The notes beneath the pieces were generated by a model. It did no database searches. It saw only the letters and a program-made list of their open reading frames with translations, and was not told the DNA's origin. A program made the position numbers and the translations under genes. A DNA stretch of 64,000 nt from Cyprinus carpio (Eukaryota; Chordata; Actinopteri; Cypriniformes; Cyprinidae): NCBI RefSeq assembly GCF_018340385.1, contig NC_056575.1, positions 31,156,597-31,220,596 on the forward strand. Reading direction: 5' to 3'. Below are positions 22,818-33,300 of this stretch, one piece after another; positions within the stretch are counted from its first letter, which is position 1, and every line of letters starts with the position of its first letter.

Positions 22818-23845
22818 TTGGAGCTGTCAGAAGAAAATTCAAACAAAACGGTGGCTTCTCAGCGGCAGTGGAGCAAAGAAAAGGAGTGTGAACTTGTATC
22901 TTTTTACGCTGGTAAGTTGTCATGTGTCAACACAAAACAAGGAATTTACCCTCATTTACTGCTTAAACACCAACAGTTGTCCAATTTAAAGGTGCAGTAA
23001 GTAAGTGATTTTTTTAAGAGTTGGTCGGACCAAGCATCATATCAAACAATGATGGAGGAGAGGGTGATCTTCAGAAAGTCTGTAGAAACAGAGATGAGAC
23101 GATACAAAAGAGGAATATAACTAGAAAATGAAGGGTTATGATCAGACAAGAGCTTTAGGACCCGTGTTAATGAAAGAGACCTAACTTTAAGCAGTAATGT
23201 CTGAAAAAAGACGCTAATGTTACGTTGTTTCACTTCCAAACGTGAGTAACATTAAATGGTTTAACGGTTTCATTGAAACAGAAAATAATGTTGTTGTAAA
23301 TGTTAGTTGTGAATATTTTGAGTTGTTTGTCTGGAGCTGGTGCTGCTGGCGACCAACAACAAACTCTTCCTTGTGTACTTTTGTGTAGGTCTAATATTAC
23401 TGTGTTTATTTTTTGTGCTTCCTTGTTGTGCGTTCATTTTATTAGCAGCAAATCGGGGGCCGGAGCTGAAGATGTTTACCACCCCAAGTGGAAGTATTAC
23501 CAAATCCTGTCCTTACCTCCGTGACCCCTGAAGAAAGATCTGACAACTTGATAAACAGTTTTGTTGCTCCCTCAACATCCCAGTCCCCAGAGAACATCAC
23601 ATCTTCTCATTTTCCTTCCACTTACACGCCTGCTACTCCACCTCAGTAGCCACAAGGCTGTGTCTGAGCCCAAAAACTAGATAAAGCTGCAGAGGCCATG
23701 CAGAATGCTGTGGCTTTCCTGAAAAAAGTCCTCCTCACCGCACACTGGGTTTCTACATTACCTTGAAAGTTGTCTAGAAAGCCTGCCAGACAACAAGGTA
23801 AAAAGAAGCTGGAAAGGCAGATAACTGAGTTGAGCTCATGATGTC
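22818..23845 (+). pseudogene. MADF-BESS (Myb/SANT-like) domain gene remnant
   Basis: Two parts of a MADF-type DNA-binding protein are recognisable. The first exon (22818-22912) carries QRQWSKEKECELVSFYA, the start of a MADF domain, followed by a donor-like CTGGTAAGT. The second part (from about 23453) begins after an AG with GAGAEDVYHPKWKYYQILS, the end of the domain, then a Ser/Pro-rich linker. Near 23770-23830 is a BESS-like tail with ARQQGKKKLERQITEL. Stops interrupt the second part. MADF-BESS proteins occur as host regulators and as accessory proteins of DNA transposons, and the degraded state and surroundings favour a transposon origin. The middle of the domain is replaced by unrelated sequence (about 22990-23450), probably an intron with an inserted repeat. 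Confidence 0.5.
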
Positions 23846-24597
23846 CAAGATGACGACTAGTATGTATTATATTAGTGTGTATATTCATCTGTTATGTAAC
23901 AGTAATGTAAATTTGTGTAACTTTGTTTCATTGTGTGTTTTCATTAAATATATAAAACATCAATTTGTAAATGCACCAGTGTGACACAATAAAAACATGA
24001 ACATAAAAAACAAAGTTAACAAAAAGACAATGATACAAATAAACTAAATAGTGCTTAAATTTTTTTCATGGAGGTCTACTAACGGTTCAGGTACGTAAAA
24101 AACAACATCTAATCTAATAAAATAAACTAAATGTAAAATAACTGCAAAGTTTTTACTGTATAATTTGACATATTGTTTATTAAAGCTAACAGATTAAGGG
24201 CTTTGATTGATTTTCTCTTTGCAGTTTGTTGTTGATTAACATTGTTGGCCCAGCGTCAGAAGGGAAAATGCATATATTGACACACACAAGATTTCTTGAG
24301 TATCAGCATCATGTGATCGTTTGTCACCTGAAGCCTAAATCTGCTTTGAAGCACACTCACACTATTCAGCCTGAGGAACAGCATCTCTTGTGCAGATTAT
24401 TGTGCTTTCAATGCCGTCGATCTGGAGCATATTCAGCTGTAGGTTGATGGGGAGAGGACGATGTTAGTAATGAACTCTGCTCCAGGGCCCCTGGCAGCGT
24501 CCCTTAAAATGTTTTGTGATCAAATTTTTGTCTGTTTCAACAAAAACTCAAGCACTCAACAGTAGATGAGACACACATCCTTTCCTTTCCCTCCTTT
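23846..24597. other. Non-coding stretch, no recognised features
   Basis: No credible gene. An open frame at 24226-24447 lacks any recognisable motif. Confidence 0.45.
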
Positions 24598-24747
24598 CCT
24601 GATCATGAGTCTGTAGTTCTGCTGATCATGAGTCTGTAGTTCTGCTGATGAGTATGTAGTTCTGCTGATGATAAATCAGTAGTTCTGCTGATGAGTCTGT
24701 AGTTCTGCTAATGATGAGTCTGTAGTTCTGCTGATGATGAGTCTGTA
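24598..24747. repeat. Minisatellite, about seven units of 20-26 bp
   Basis: Units of the form GAGTCTGTAGTTCTGCTGAT repeat seven times with small length changes. The last unit runs directly into the left end of the DIRS element at 24748. Confidence 0.9.
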
Positions 24748-24810
24748 GTTCCCTTTCGAAAGCTTCAGTCGATGCTGCACATTGGGAAAATGCGCAGCGC
24801 ATTGGTAAAC

Positions 24811-24955
24811 GTCTTGTTCGTGACCAGCTGTGAATAATGTGTGTAACACGTCGATAGAATTGACCCGGCGGTAATATAGCCTCGGTTGATGACGTCATCT
24901 GAGCGCACCCGCAACACGGGGCTATAAATAGATAAGCCACAGGTGCATCAACAGG
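24811..24955 (+). repeat. DIRS left inverted terminal repeat
   Basis: It is complementary to 29522-29666 over its whole 145 bp with about two differences. It contains a TGACGTCA (CRE-like) motif near 24890 and a TATAAATA box at 24923-24930. Confidence 0.92.
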
Positions 24956-25028
24956 TCTTTTGTCTTCAGATCATTCTGTGCATGTGTGCGTCAGGAAGAT
25001 TCTTTTGTCTACTACAGATCTTCGTACG

Positions 25029-26230
25029 ATGACCCCAACGAAACAGTAAGTGTTGTGGTCCTCCCATGCTCTCGTCCTATGTATGAGCTGGATACGCATG
25101 ATTACTGTTTTGTTTGTTTGGGGGAAGAGCATGCGGGTTCTGGCTTTAGAGACGGGCGAGTGTGAGCATTGTGAACTGCTCTCAGTGAAGATGCTTTGTG
25201 CTCGTCTGAACTATTTTCAGACCGCACCCACCTTTTCGTCGGAGGGCTCTCGTGCGGGTCTGCGTGACGAGTGAGCGACGGGCCCGTCCCTTTCTCTTAC
25301 AGTGTCACCAGATCCACGCATCCTCTCTCGTGATCTCGAAGCGCGCTCCGGTGCTTCTTCGATTCACGAGGAGGATGATATATCTCTTGAGTCTTCGGGC
25401 GATGAGCAGGCCGCCTCTGAACACTCCCTCTCGCGAGAGGAAAATAGGTCGAGGAGCTGCTCGAGGTGGTTACTCGCGCGGTGGACAGGCTGCAGCTTGA
25501 CTGGCCACGTGAACAAGAGACCCCCAAACGTAGTAAGCTGGAGGATAGGTTTCTGTCGGGTGGTAGGAGAGAGAGACCGCAACATCAGTCTCTCCCCTTT
25601 TTCGAGGACCTCCATGATGAACTGTCAAAGTCATGGAGCAAACCATATACTTCCCGCATCTTTGTGCCCTCGACGTTGACTTTTTCAACTATCGTGGATG
25701 CAAAGTCGCGGGGGTATTCGGAGATGTCTCGGGTTGAAGAGTCGCTTGCGAGCTATCTCTCGCCTGAATCTGCATCCTCGGTGAAGAAACTTACTCTCCC
25801 CACTAAACCTTGTAGAATTACATCATCGCTAGTGGGTAAAGCTTACCAAGCTGCAGGTCAGGCTGGTGCTGCCTGCGCTGCACACTATGGCAGTGTTACA
25901 GGCATACCAGGCTGACCTGTTGAAGGACTTGAGTGTGGGCAGTACAATCGACAGGGAAGCATTCGCTGAGCTTCGTCGGGCCACAGATTTGTCTCTCCGG
26001 GCAAACAAGCAGACGGCTCGTGCCATTGGCCGGTCGATGTCAGATTAAGTCAGCACGGAGAGGCATCTATGGCTTAATTTGACGGGGCATTTAAAGAGAA
26101 GGAACGTTTGTTTCTTTTAGACTCTCCTATCTCTCCATCTGGCCTGTTTGGCGAGTCGGTTAATACGGTCGTCGACAGGTTTAGGGAAGTAAAGAAACAT
26201 GAAGAAGCGTTCGTTCAGTTTCTTCCTCGT
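25029..26230 (+). pseudogene. DIRS gag-like ORF1, frameshifted
   Basis: Several overlapping frames together read like fish DIRS ORF1. Acidic and Ser-rich segments occur near 25360-25440. LPFFEDLHDELSKSWSKPY lies at about 25595-25655, a Lys/Thr stretch with KAYQAAGQAGAA at about 25838-25875, and ALHTMAVLQAYQADLLKDL at about 25875-25930. ELRRATDLSLRANKQTARAI follows at about 25970-26025. A KEKERLFLLDSPISPSGLFG block, typical of the DIRS gag C-terminus, lies near 26093-26150. At least two frame changes, near 25870 and 26045, break it. Gag proteins of this type coat the RNA. The start codon is not certain. Confidence 0.7.
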
Positions 26231-26352
26231 CGCACTCAAGGGGAGAGAGGCCATCAGCCACCCAGCCTCGCTCCAGCGAGATATTAGATGTTCCAGTGTT
26301 TCCTGCCGTCATTCAGGACACAGAACATCTAACATCCCCTCAAAAGGAAGTA

Positions 26353-28449
26353 TTGAAATTGGTACCACTCTCAGAGAGTCTGGCAGCGTGGAAACTTCTG
26401 CCAGGCATTTCTGCATGGGTGTTGAGCACAGTACGGATAGGATACAGGATCCAGTTTATTCGTCATCCTCCACGTTTTTAACGGCGTGGTCTCCACTTCC
26501 GTGAAACCGGAGCTGATGCAGGGTACTGTCTCAAGAGCTACAAACTCTTCTGGGCAAAGACACCATAGAAACATGTTCCTCTTCCACAGAGAGAGTCGGG
26601 CTATTACAGCAGATACTTCCTAGTTCCCAAAAAGGGTGGGGGAGTGCGTCCAATCTTGGATCTTCGAGGCTTAAACCGTACAGTCAAAGCACTCAAGTTC
26701 AAGATGTTAACCGTCAAGACGGTCGTGTCGCAAATTCGGCATTGCGATTGGTTCATCACGATCGATCTGAAGGACGCATATTTTCATATAGAAATTTTGC
26801 CACAACACAGGAAATTCCTGAGGTTCGCTTTCGGGGGCGAAGCATACCAGTTTCGAGTTCTTCCTTTCGGCCTAGCCTTATCACCCTGCACGTACACAAA
26901 ATGCATGGATGCAGCGCTGGCTCCATTACGACTCCAGGGCATTCGCATTTTGAATTATATCGACGATTGGCTGATACTAGCGCAATCGCGAGAGATGGCG
27001 CTACAACACAGGGACATCGTGTTAGCTCATCTAGTTTCTCTGGGGTTGAGACTCAACACCGAGAAGAGTGTTCTCTGTCCGGCCCAGAGAACGACTTATC
27101 TCGGGATCGTTTGGGATTCGATCACGATGCGGGCACAACTGTCTCCCGCTCGGATCGAGACCATTCAGCAGACCATGAGCAAGGTCAGGCTAGGCCACGA
27201 TCGCACTGTTCGTCCATATCAAAAGATGTTAGGTTTCATGGCTTCAGCATCCACGGTGATTCCTTTGGGGCTGTTATACATGAGACCGTTTCAGTTGTGG
27301 CTAAAAGCCAGAGGATTTCATCCGAGAGCCAATCCTCAAAGGCAAATAAAAGTGACGCGCCGCGGGCTTCGTACACTATCTCTGTGGCTCAGACCCCGGT
27401 TCCTTGCCTTGGGTCCCACTCTAGGGGCACCGTGTCGTCGCAGACTGCTAACGACAGATGCCTCCCTGATGGGCTGGGGAGCAGTCTTGGATGGCCACCC
27501 AGCTCAAGGGGAATGGGGGGGTCATCAGCTCGATTGGCACATCAATTGCCTCGAGTTGATGGCCGTATTTCTGGCTCTGAAATATTTCCTCCATCATTTG
27601 AGAGGCTGTCATGTTCTAGTACGGGTGGACAACACAGCAACAGTCTCGATATATAAATCACCAGGGGGGTCTGCGCTCACGCAGTCTGAACAAGATAGCG
27701 AGGCAGATTTTTCTTTGGGCCCAGGACAAGCTCCTGTCACTCAGGGCAGTTTACATTCCGGGGCGTTTGAATGTGGGAGCAGATTTACTGTCCAGACAGA
27801 CACTACTGACAGGGGAATGGAAACTCCACCCAGAGGTAGTGAAACAGATTTGGAAGAAAAATTTTACGAAGCAGAGGTGGACCTCTTCGCCTCCCATCAG
27901 ACAGCACAATGTCCCCTCTACTTCTCTCTGAGTCACCCAGCCCCCCTGGGTCTGGATGCGATGGCGCACACATGGCCCAGAATGCGCCTGTATGCGTTTC
28001 CTCCAGTTTCTCTGCTCCCGGGAGTCCTAGCCAGAGTTCGCCAACAAGGGTCTTGCCTCTTGCTGATAGCGCCACGTTGGGCCGAACAGGGTATGGTTCT
28101 CGGAGATAATATCTCTCCTCGACGGCTCGCCATGGGCGATTCCGGAGAGGAGGGACCTTCTGTCTCAGGCAGGGGGCACGATATTCCATCCAAGGCCCGA
28201 CCTGTGGAATCTTCATGTTTGGCCCCTGAAGGGTACCAGCTGAGGAACACAGGGCTGTCGCCGGGTGTTATTGATACCATCCTTAGTGCTAGGGCTTCCT
28301 CCACCAGACAGAGTTATGCCAGTAAATGGGGTGTCTTTGACAGGTGGTGTGTGGTACACAATGTAGATCCAGTCAACTGCCATATTGCTTCAGTTCTGGA
28401 CTTCATGCAAGGAGAAATTGTCAACAGGCACATGCCCTGCTACTCTTAA
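26353..28449 (+). pseudogene. DIRS reverse transcriptase/RNase H with following DIRS-specific domain
   Basis: The long open part starts at 26644. Its RT core shows LDLKDAYFHI-type motif A (about residues 40-49), LPFGLALSP (about 73-81) and the active-site YIDDW (about 105-109). RNase H follows with TTDASLMGWGAVL (Asp about 272), CLELMAVFLAL (Glu about 304) and VRVDN (Asp about 329). Around residue 342 the frame shifts, and a nonsense-like stretch follows until about residue 400. The expected downstream block then resumes with VDLFASHQTAQCPLYFS and RMRLYAFPPVSLLPGVL. Upstream of 26644 the RT N-terminus (26353-26640) is readable only in other frames. The same frame continues into the recombinase N-terminus at about 28250. 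Confidence 0.85.
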
Positions 28450-29271
28450 GGTTTATGTGGCTGCTCTTTCGGCTTGCCACGCCTTGATTGACGAGATGCC
28501 ACTCGGGAGACACCCTCTGCTCTCTCGCTTTCTTCGTGGGGCCAGACGACTGAGGCCTACAGTAAAAACCAAGATGCCTTCTTGGGACTTAGCTATAGTT
28601 CTTGAGGGTCTGGTTGAAACCCCCTTTGAACCTTTAGAGTCAGCGTCTGATAGACTTCTAACTCTAAAAATGTTTTTTTCTCAGTGCAATAACTTCTTTG
28701 AAGAGAATTGGGGATATGCAGGCTCTGTCTATCTCACATCATGCTTAGACTTTTGCCCCAGGGAGCGTGAAAGTGATTCTGCATCCTCATCCTGATCACC
28801 TGCCTAAGGTTCCGTTTTCGGCTGTACATCCGGTCATTCTAGAGGCCTTCTGTCCTCCGCTGTTCACAACGCCGGAGCAGGAGAAATCTTATAGTCTGTG
28901 TCCAGTCTGTGCTCTTCAGACTTACGTCCACCGCACTAGCCAGTGGCGTAAGTCGGAGCAACTGTTCGTCTGTTATGGTGGTTGGCAACAGAGGAGCAGC
29001 TGCCACCAGGCAGACCATGTCTCACTGGGTCAGGGATGCTATTGCTTTGGCTTATGAGGTGCGCGGTCAAGCTTCACCTCTAGGTCTTAGAGTTCACTCC
29101 ACAAGGGGGGTCGCCTCCTCTAGTGCTATAGCAAGGGGTGCCCCCTTACAACAGGTTTGTGATGCGGCAGGTTGGTCCTCTCTGCACACATTCATAAGAT
29201 TTTATAGTTTGGATTTCCATGCTACTCCAGGCTCTTATGTCCTTGAGTCAACATCACAAGCTAATGTCTGA
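28250..29271 (+). pseudogene. DIRS tyrosine recombinase, frameshifted
   Basis: The N-terminal core-binding part starts with GLSPGVIDTILSARASSTRQ and continues after a frame change near 28440 (LKVYVAALSACHALIDEM). The region of the first catalytic Arg (KRIGD-like, about 28695-28720) is broken by small indels. Further on come the Cys-containing CPVCALQTYV segment and, in the final frame, the H-x-x-R motif in RVHSTRGVASSSA. The catalytic Tyr box, HTFIRFYSLD, precedes the stop at 29271. In DIRS elements this enzyme integrates the circular DNA. The active-site residues are present but spread over several frames. Confidence 0.8.
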
Positions 29272-29376
29272 GGCCTTTCTTGTGGTTTGGTAGCACACCT
29301 GCAACAACCTTAGGGGTCCAGACATTTTCAAGCACGGCGGCGTGGGTATTATCGTTCCCAATGCGCTGAGCAGGGG

Positions 29377-29405
29377 AGCATCGACTGAAGCTTTCGAAAG
29401 GGAAC
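29377..29405. repeat. DIRS internal complementary region core
   Basis: It is the exact reverse complement of the 29 bp at 24748-24776, around CTTTCGAAAG. More diverged complementarity extends outward on both sides. Confidence 0.9.
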
Positions 29406-29521
29406 GTTCCCGGTTACTTAGCTGTAACCTTGTTCCCTGAGAAAGCGGAACGAGATGCTGCGCTGCGTTGCCGTGCTGAAATATGTCCCAGGACTGCTCT
29501 TCAGACAAAATGTCCCCTTGT

Positions 29522-29666
29522 CCTGTTGATGCACCTGTGGCTTATCTATTTATAGCCCCGTGTTGTGGGCGCGCTCAGATGACGTCATCAACCGAGGCTA
29601 TATTACCGCCGGGTCAATTCTATCGACGTGTTACACACATTATTCACAGCTGGTCACGAACAAGAC
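29522..29666 (-). repeat. DIRS right inverted terminal repeat
   Basis: It is the reverse-complement partner of 24811-24955. The sequence diverges immediately after CAAGAC at 29666, which sets the element end. Confidence 0.92.
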
Positions 29667-30009
29667 ATTTTTTCATTGATTTCAGACACCAAGTCTCCTT
29701 GTGTTTTTTTCCAAGTAGGAAAATGGTGAAAACTAATATGATTCACGAGGCATTTGCCCTGTCGATCATGAGACCGATTACAGCAGTTCACAATACAGCA
29801 ATACTGAACCATTTTCCAAAAAATAGCCTAAATTAATGACCAAATGACCAACGTTACCTACTGCCTACTATACGCTACTATACAAGTACATCTACTTCCG
29901 TACCGCGATTCCCACAATGCATTGCGACGTGACATAACGATCCCGACCTCTATAGGGAATGTGAAGGTACGTCACGCAGTGTTGCATTATGGGACGTGGG
30001 CGCCATGTT
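29667..30009. other. Non-coding stretch between DIRS and the ISL2EU-like element
   Basis: No gene was found. The right part (29900-30010) is richer in CpG and holds a GGCGCCATGTTT motif. Confidence 0.4.
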
Positions 30010-30169
30010 TAGAGGCACGATCTCTGTTTACGTTTTTGCCGACCGTTGCTATGACATTTAATTGTGGGTGTGTTTGGCTAAAACGAGGTAAAATTGAAGA
30101 AGAACGGAAGAAATGGAGAAGTTGAAAGAAAGAGAGAAGGGACCCTATCGGGAGAAAACTAAATGCCAC

Positions 30170-31160
30170 TGCCAAAAAACGTTATTTGGACAAACTGCCC
30201 GAGATAAACAACATAGATCCATATGATTTAGCAGCCCAAGACTAGATTAGGGATCCAGATGCACTACCTCCGCTCACATATCTGGAAATCGTCAATTATC
30301 TTGTTTTTGGATTGAGTGCGTACACTTTGCAGGAGTTTAAGAGCTATAAATCCCTTCAAGCTCATGAACAGTTTTGCAGTGGCTGGGGACAAGACCTCCT
30401 CATTCACAGGCCGCCTAACTGCAAGAGCAGTCGTACTGGCAAAGGTAAGATGGCACTTCTTCTTCTTCTTTCAGAGTTTTATGGCGGTTGGCAAACCAGC
30501 TAAAAGAAATATGCTATTTATTGACAATGTATTAATACCTATGTATCTTAATGATTCTGTAAAATTGATTATTTCTCTGTTGTATTCTGTGCAATGAATC
30601 AACACATGTTCGTAAGATGGCACTTGTGTTTTTGGCCAAGTTATTAAAACAAACAAAATGCTACTAAATATTCAGCTAAAGTTATGTTATTTTAAAGAGT
30701 CATAAGCAGTGGGTTTGAGCAGTTGCATTTAATAAAAAAAAAAATTATATTTGTTATAATCGTCAAAATTGTCTAAAAACCCAGTTTTATTTTGCTTGTG
30801 GTGGACAGATTTATTTTTGTAACGCATGTGGTTATGTTGATTAGAAATTAATGAATACATAATTTACAATCAAAAATTTACATTATTTTTACATTGAAAT
30901 ACATAATTTACATTTACAAGTTAGTTTGACAGTGTTAGCATAAAAACAAGATAATTTGGGTGGTTCTGCTTTTATTAATCACAAATTAATTAAATTTAAT
31001 TTGTACTATTAATCAGATAATTAATTTATCTGTCATTGATTAACATTTCTGTCTTTATGTACAGGTGATGCACTCCCAGCGCCTTAGTGAAGTTCCTCTG
31101 AAGGCTTGGATTATTATCAACACCAATGGTGAAGTTTCCTCAGCCCATTGTATGCCCAGT
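30170..31160 (+). pseudogene. SWIM-type zinc-finger partner gene of the ISL2EU-like element (N-terminal exons)
   Basis: Exon one (about 30170-30444) reads KRYLDKLPEINNIDPYDLA, then, after a stop, a segment with YTLQEFKSYKSLQAHEQF, and ends at a clean donor AAAG|GTAAGA. The next exon begins after ACAG at 31065 with HSQRLSEVPLKAWIIINTNG, then EVSSAHCM, the first Cys-His of a SWIM-type finger. The frame is lost where the TTAA MITE (31175-31475) is inserted. The rest of the finger and the YqaJ nuclease domain expected from the family are missing. A role in the transposon's own DNA processing has been suggested for such genes, but none is proven. Confidence 0.6.
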
Positions 31161-31174
31161 TTATGTGCATTTAA

Positions 31175-31475
31175 AGGGATAGTAAAATTCTGTCATCATT
31201 TACTCACCCTCAAGTTGTTTCAAACCTGTATGAATTTCTTTTTTCTGCTGAACACAAAGGAAGATATTTTGAAGAATGTCAGTAACCAAACAGTTAACTG
31301 GAACCACTGACTTCCATAGAATTTTTTTTTTCCTACTGTGGAAGTCAATGGTTCCAGTTAACTTCCTATATTCTTCCTTTGTGTTCAGCAGTAGAAAGAA
31401 ATTTATACAGGTTTAAAACAACTTCCGGGTGAGTAAATGATGACAGAATTTTCATTTTAAAGTGAACTATCCCCT
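31175..31475. mobile_element. Foldback MITE with TTAA duplication
   Basis: TTAA flanks both ends (31171-31174 and 31476-31479). The arms pair over nearly their whole length (AGGGATAGT...ACTATCCCCT), including matching GAACACAAAGGAAGATATT and GAAGTCAATGGTTCCAG blocks. This is one of the commonest cyprinid MITE patterns; a second, truncated copy is at 41005-41238. Confidence 0.9.
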
Positions 31476-31788
31476 TTAAAGGGTCTCTGTGGATACAATC
31501 AGTACAGAAACAGATAAGTCAATTAATGTATTATTAAGTAGTTATATAAAAACTTGAGTCACAAACATTTTAAAAAGGCATGTAAAAAGATGTACAGAAT
31601 ATCAAAGCAAATTGTTCATTGAAAACAAAATAATTTATTTGATTTCATGCAATGTGGCCTGGCTTTATCATCTGCTAACATGAACCACAATTGAACATCA
31701 TTCATCAACTATCCTACAAGTCATCAAGGAATATACAACACACAAACACCTCTTGCTTTGTACAACTTTTAACAAACGTTTTTACAAA

Positions 31789-31936
31789 CCAGTTGATTTA
31801 GCAATCACTGCACAACACTTGGACACATGTTTGTAAGAGCACAGCAGACTGTGACAACTTTAACCAGTTGATTTAGCAATCACTGCACAACACTTGGACA
31901 CATGTTTGTAAGAGCACAGCAGACTGTGACAACTTT
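31789..31936. repeat. Tandem duplication, 75-bp period
   Basis: The block starting CCAGTTGATTTAGCAATC at 31789 recurs at 31864. It covers the broken 3' end of the minus-strand transposase. Confidence 0.92.
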
Positions 31937-32273
31937 CCTCCACATCTTTTGCATCCAATTGATGACGACCCTTGGTGAACACTGGTATTTTCACTTCAGC
32001 ACACATCAGTCCCACACTCTCCTTTATGTCAAAACCTCGATCTGCCAGTACCATGTCACCTGGAAGAAGTTTGTCTAGAAAACCACTGTCCTCTGTTATT
32101 CGTTTGTCACTTGTCCACCCACCCCACCCTTTGGAGATGAAAGAAATTACTCCTTGTGGAGTAATGCTGATGAGGTATTTCACTTTATGCCTGTGTTTGT
32201 CATTTGAAAACGTTTGTGCTCTTGCCTGAAGATTGGATGGAAGTCCAGTGTAATATTTTACCTTGCACAGCAA
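31864..32273 (-). pseudogene. ISL2EU-type DDE_Tnp_4 transposase core fragment
   Basis: The minus strand encodes the central core of the transposase: LPSNLQARAQTFSNDKHRH, VKYLISITPQGVISFISKG, WGGWTSDKRI and LLPGDMVLADRGFDI (the second catalytic Asp), then VGLMCAEVKIPVFTKG. The first catalytic Asp region upstream and the last Glu region (normally an R-x-H-V-E-R type block after the 'LDAKDVEE' position) are absent. The C-terminal end instead reads a Cys/Ser-rich tail and stops in the duplicated block. It is truncated at both ends and not functional. Confidence 0.75.
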
Positions 32274-32590
32274 ATGTCAGAGTGTTAAAATCCCAGAGTT
32301 TTGATGACCAGAGTATAATTTCATACACTTTGGAGTAAACTGGGCTTAAATTACACTTGTCAGGTTTCACCAGAAACTCTCTCAAGTGTTAGTGTATTGG
32401 TTCAGTGTTGATGTGGAGCTGTTGTAGTGTAAATAGTCGGATGATTAACTCTTTGAGAGTCAATCTGTTGCTCTCCCGTCCGCACATGAGTTTAGGTTTC
32501 GATACATCATCAGATCGACTACGCGTTGTCATTGGTTGAATCATGATGCAGCCTTGTGGACACCTGTTTCCAAACTGACATCCGAAGTCG
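32256..32590. other. GTGTTA-rich segment resembling the ends of the 2245-4987 element
   Basis: AGTGTTAAAATCCCAGAG, then several AGTGTT/AGTGTA and ACACTTT motifs over about 220 bp, resemble the subterminal repeats at 2245-2365 and 4825-4980. It begins next to the end of the transposase relic. It may be the left end of an element containing the multi-exon gene at 33060-36455. No matching right end was seen. Confidence 0.4.
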
Positions 32591-33300
32591 TCGACATTTT
32601 GATTCTGCGGGACCGTAGCAGGTAAGAAATCACCAAGTGAATCATGGCAAATATTCCTGTTTGTCTTCTTGTTTTGATTCTCATAACTAAAACACTAAAA
32701 ACACTAATGTAGAAGTAGAAGAGGTGTGACCTTTTGTAATTTAGTTTAACTAGCTAACTTACTATACCAATGGTAGCTAAAGTAATTGTGAATGTTAAAT
32801 CTGGTAAAAACTGTTTTTTTAGTGGTAATGTTAACGTTGATCGTGACCATTAAATGAAATTTAAAAATGAAAATGCAGCAATCATTTGTTAACGTTAGCT
32901 GCCGCTCCCAATCTCGCGCCTTGTGCAGGCTAAATTGACTAGCTAGCCTTGAACGCTAACGTTACAGATTCCCGTCTGAAATGATTGAGTCTGACTTTAT
33001 TTGCACTACATTTGGTATTGTGCGTGTTCAATAAACCAATTGTATTTTTATGTTTTTAGTAATATGTGAGGAAAACTACAGCAATGCTTTTCAAAGTGCA
33101 GTACCAAGGAAAGAAGTACATCAAACTCAATGGAGCATCATATCCAGCACTTCTCAGGGAGGGAAAGTTAATGTTAATGGCATTCTTCTCTTCGTTCTCT
33201 TTATAATTGAAGTTTAGATCAGAGGTCGTGTTAACCGAATATTTTCCGTCATTGACAGATGTTTTTTTTTAGCAGTGACGGAAACATCTGAAGGTCGAAT

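Larger units (their letters stand above)
24748..29666 (+). mobile_element. DIRS-type tyrosine-recombinase retrotransposon, nearly full length
   Basis: The architecture is that of DIRS elements. Inverted rather than direct terminal repeats (145 bp) lie at 24811-24955 and 29522-29666. A 29-bp block at the left edge (24748-24776) is repeated in inverse orientation inside the right part (29377-29405) as an internal complementary region. There is no flanking target duplication. Between them lie gag, RT/RNase H and tyrosine recombinase, all on the plus strand. DIRS replication is thought to pass through a circle built using the complementary region and to integrate by site-specific recombination rather than by a DDE integrase. 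All three genes carry frameshifts. TATAAATA at 24923-24930 in the left repeat may be the promoter. Confidence 0.9.
30010..32275. mobile_element. ISL2EU-like (IS4EU/Harbinger-related) transposon remnant
   Basis: Two convergent gene relics lie here: a plus-strand SWIM-domain partner gene (30170-31160) and a minus-strand DDE transposase (31864-32273). ISL2EU elements are known to carry a transposase plus a second gene with a SWIM finger and a YqaJ nuclease domain, which this arrangement fits. I did not identify the terminal repeats, so the bounds are only the gene limits. A TTAA MITE is inserted in the partner gene. Confidence 0.6.

Noticed and set aside
24226..24447. Open frame MLLINIVGPASEG as a gene
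   Set aside because: No motif, no supporting context, and a length expected by chance.
25297..28304. Minus-strand and alternate-frame ORFs up to 304 codons within the DIRS element
   Set aside because: They are antisense or frame-shadow readings of gag and RT. The plus-strand RT motifs settle the coding strand.
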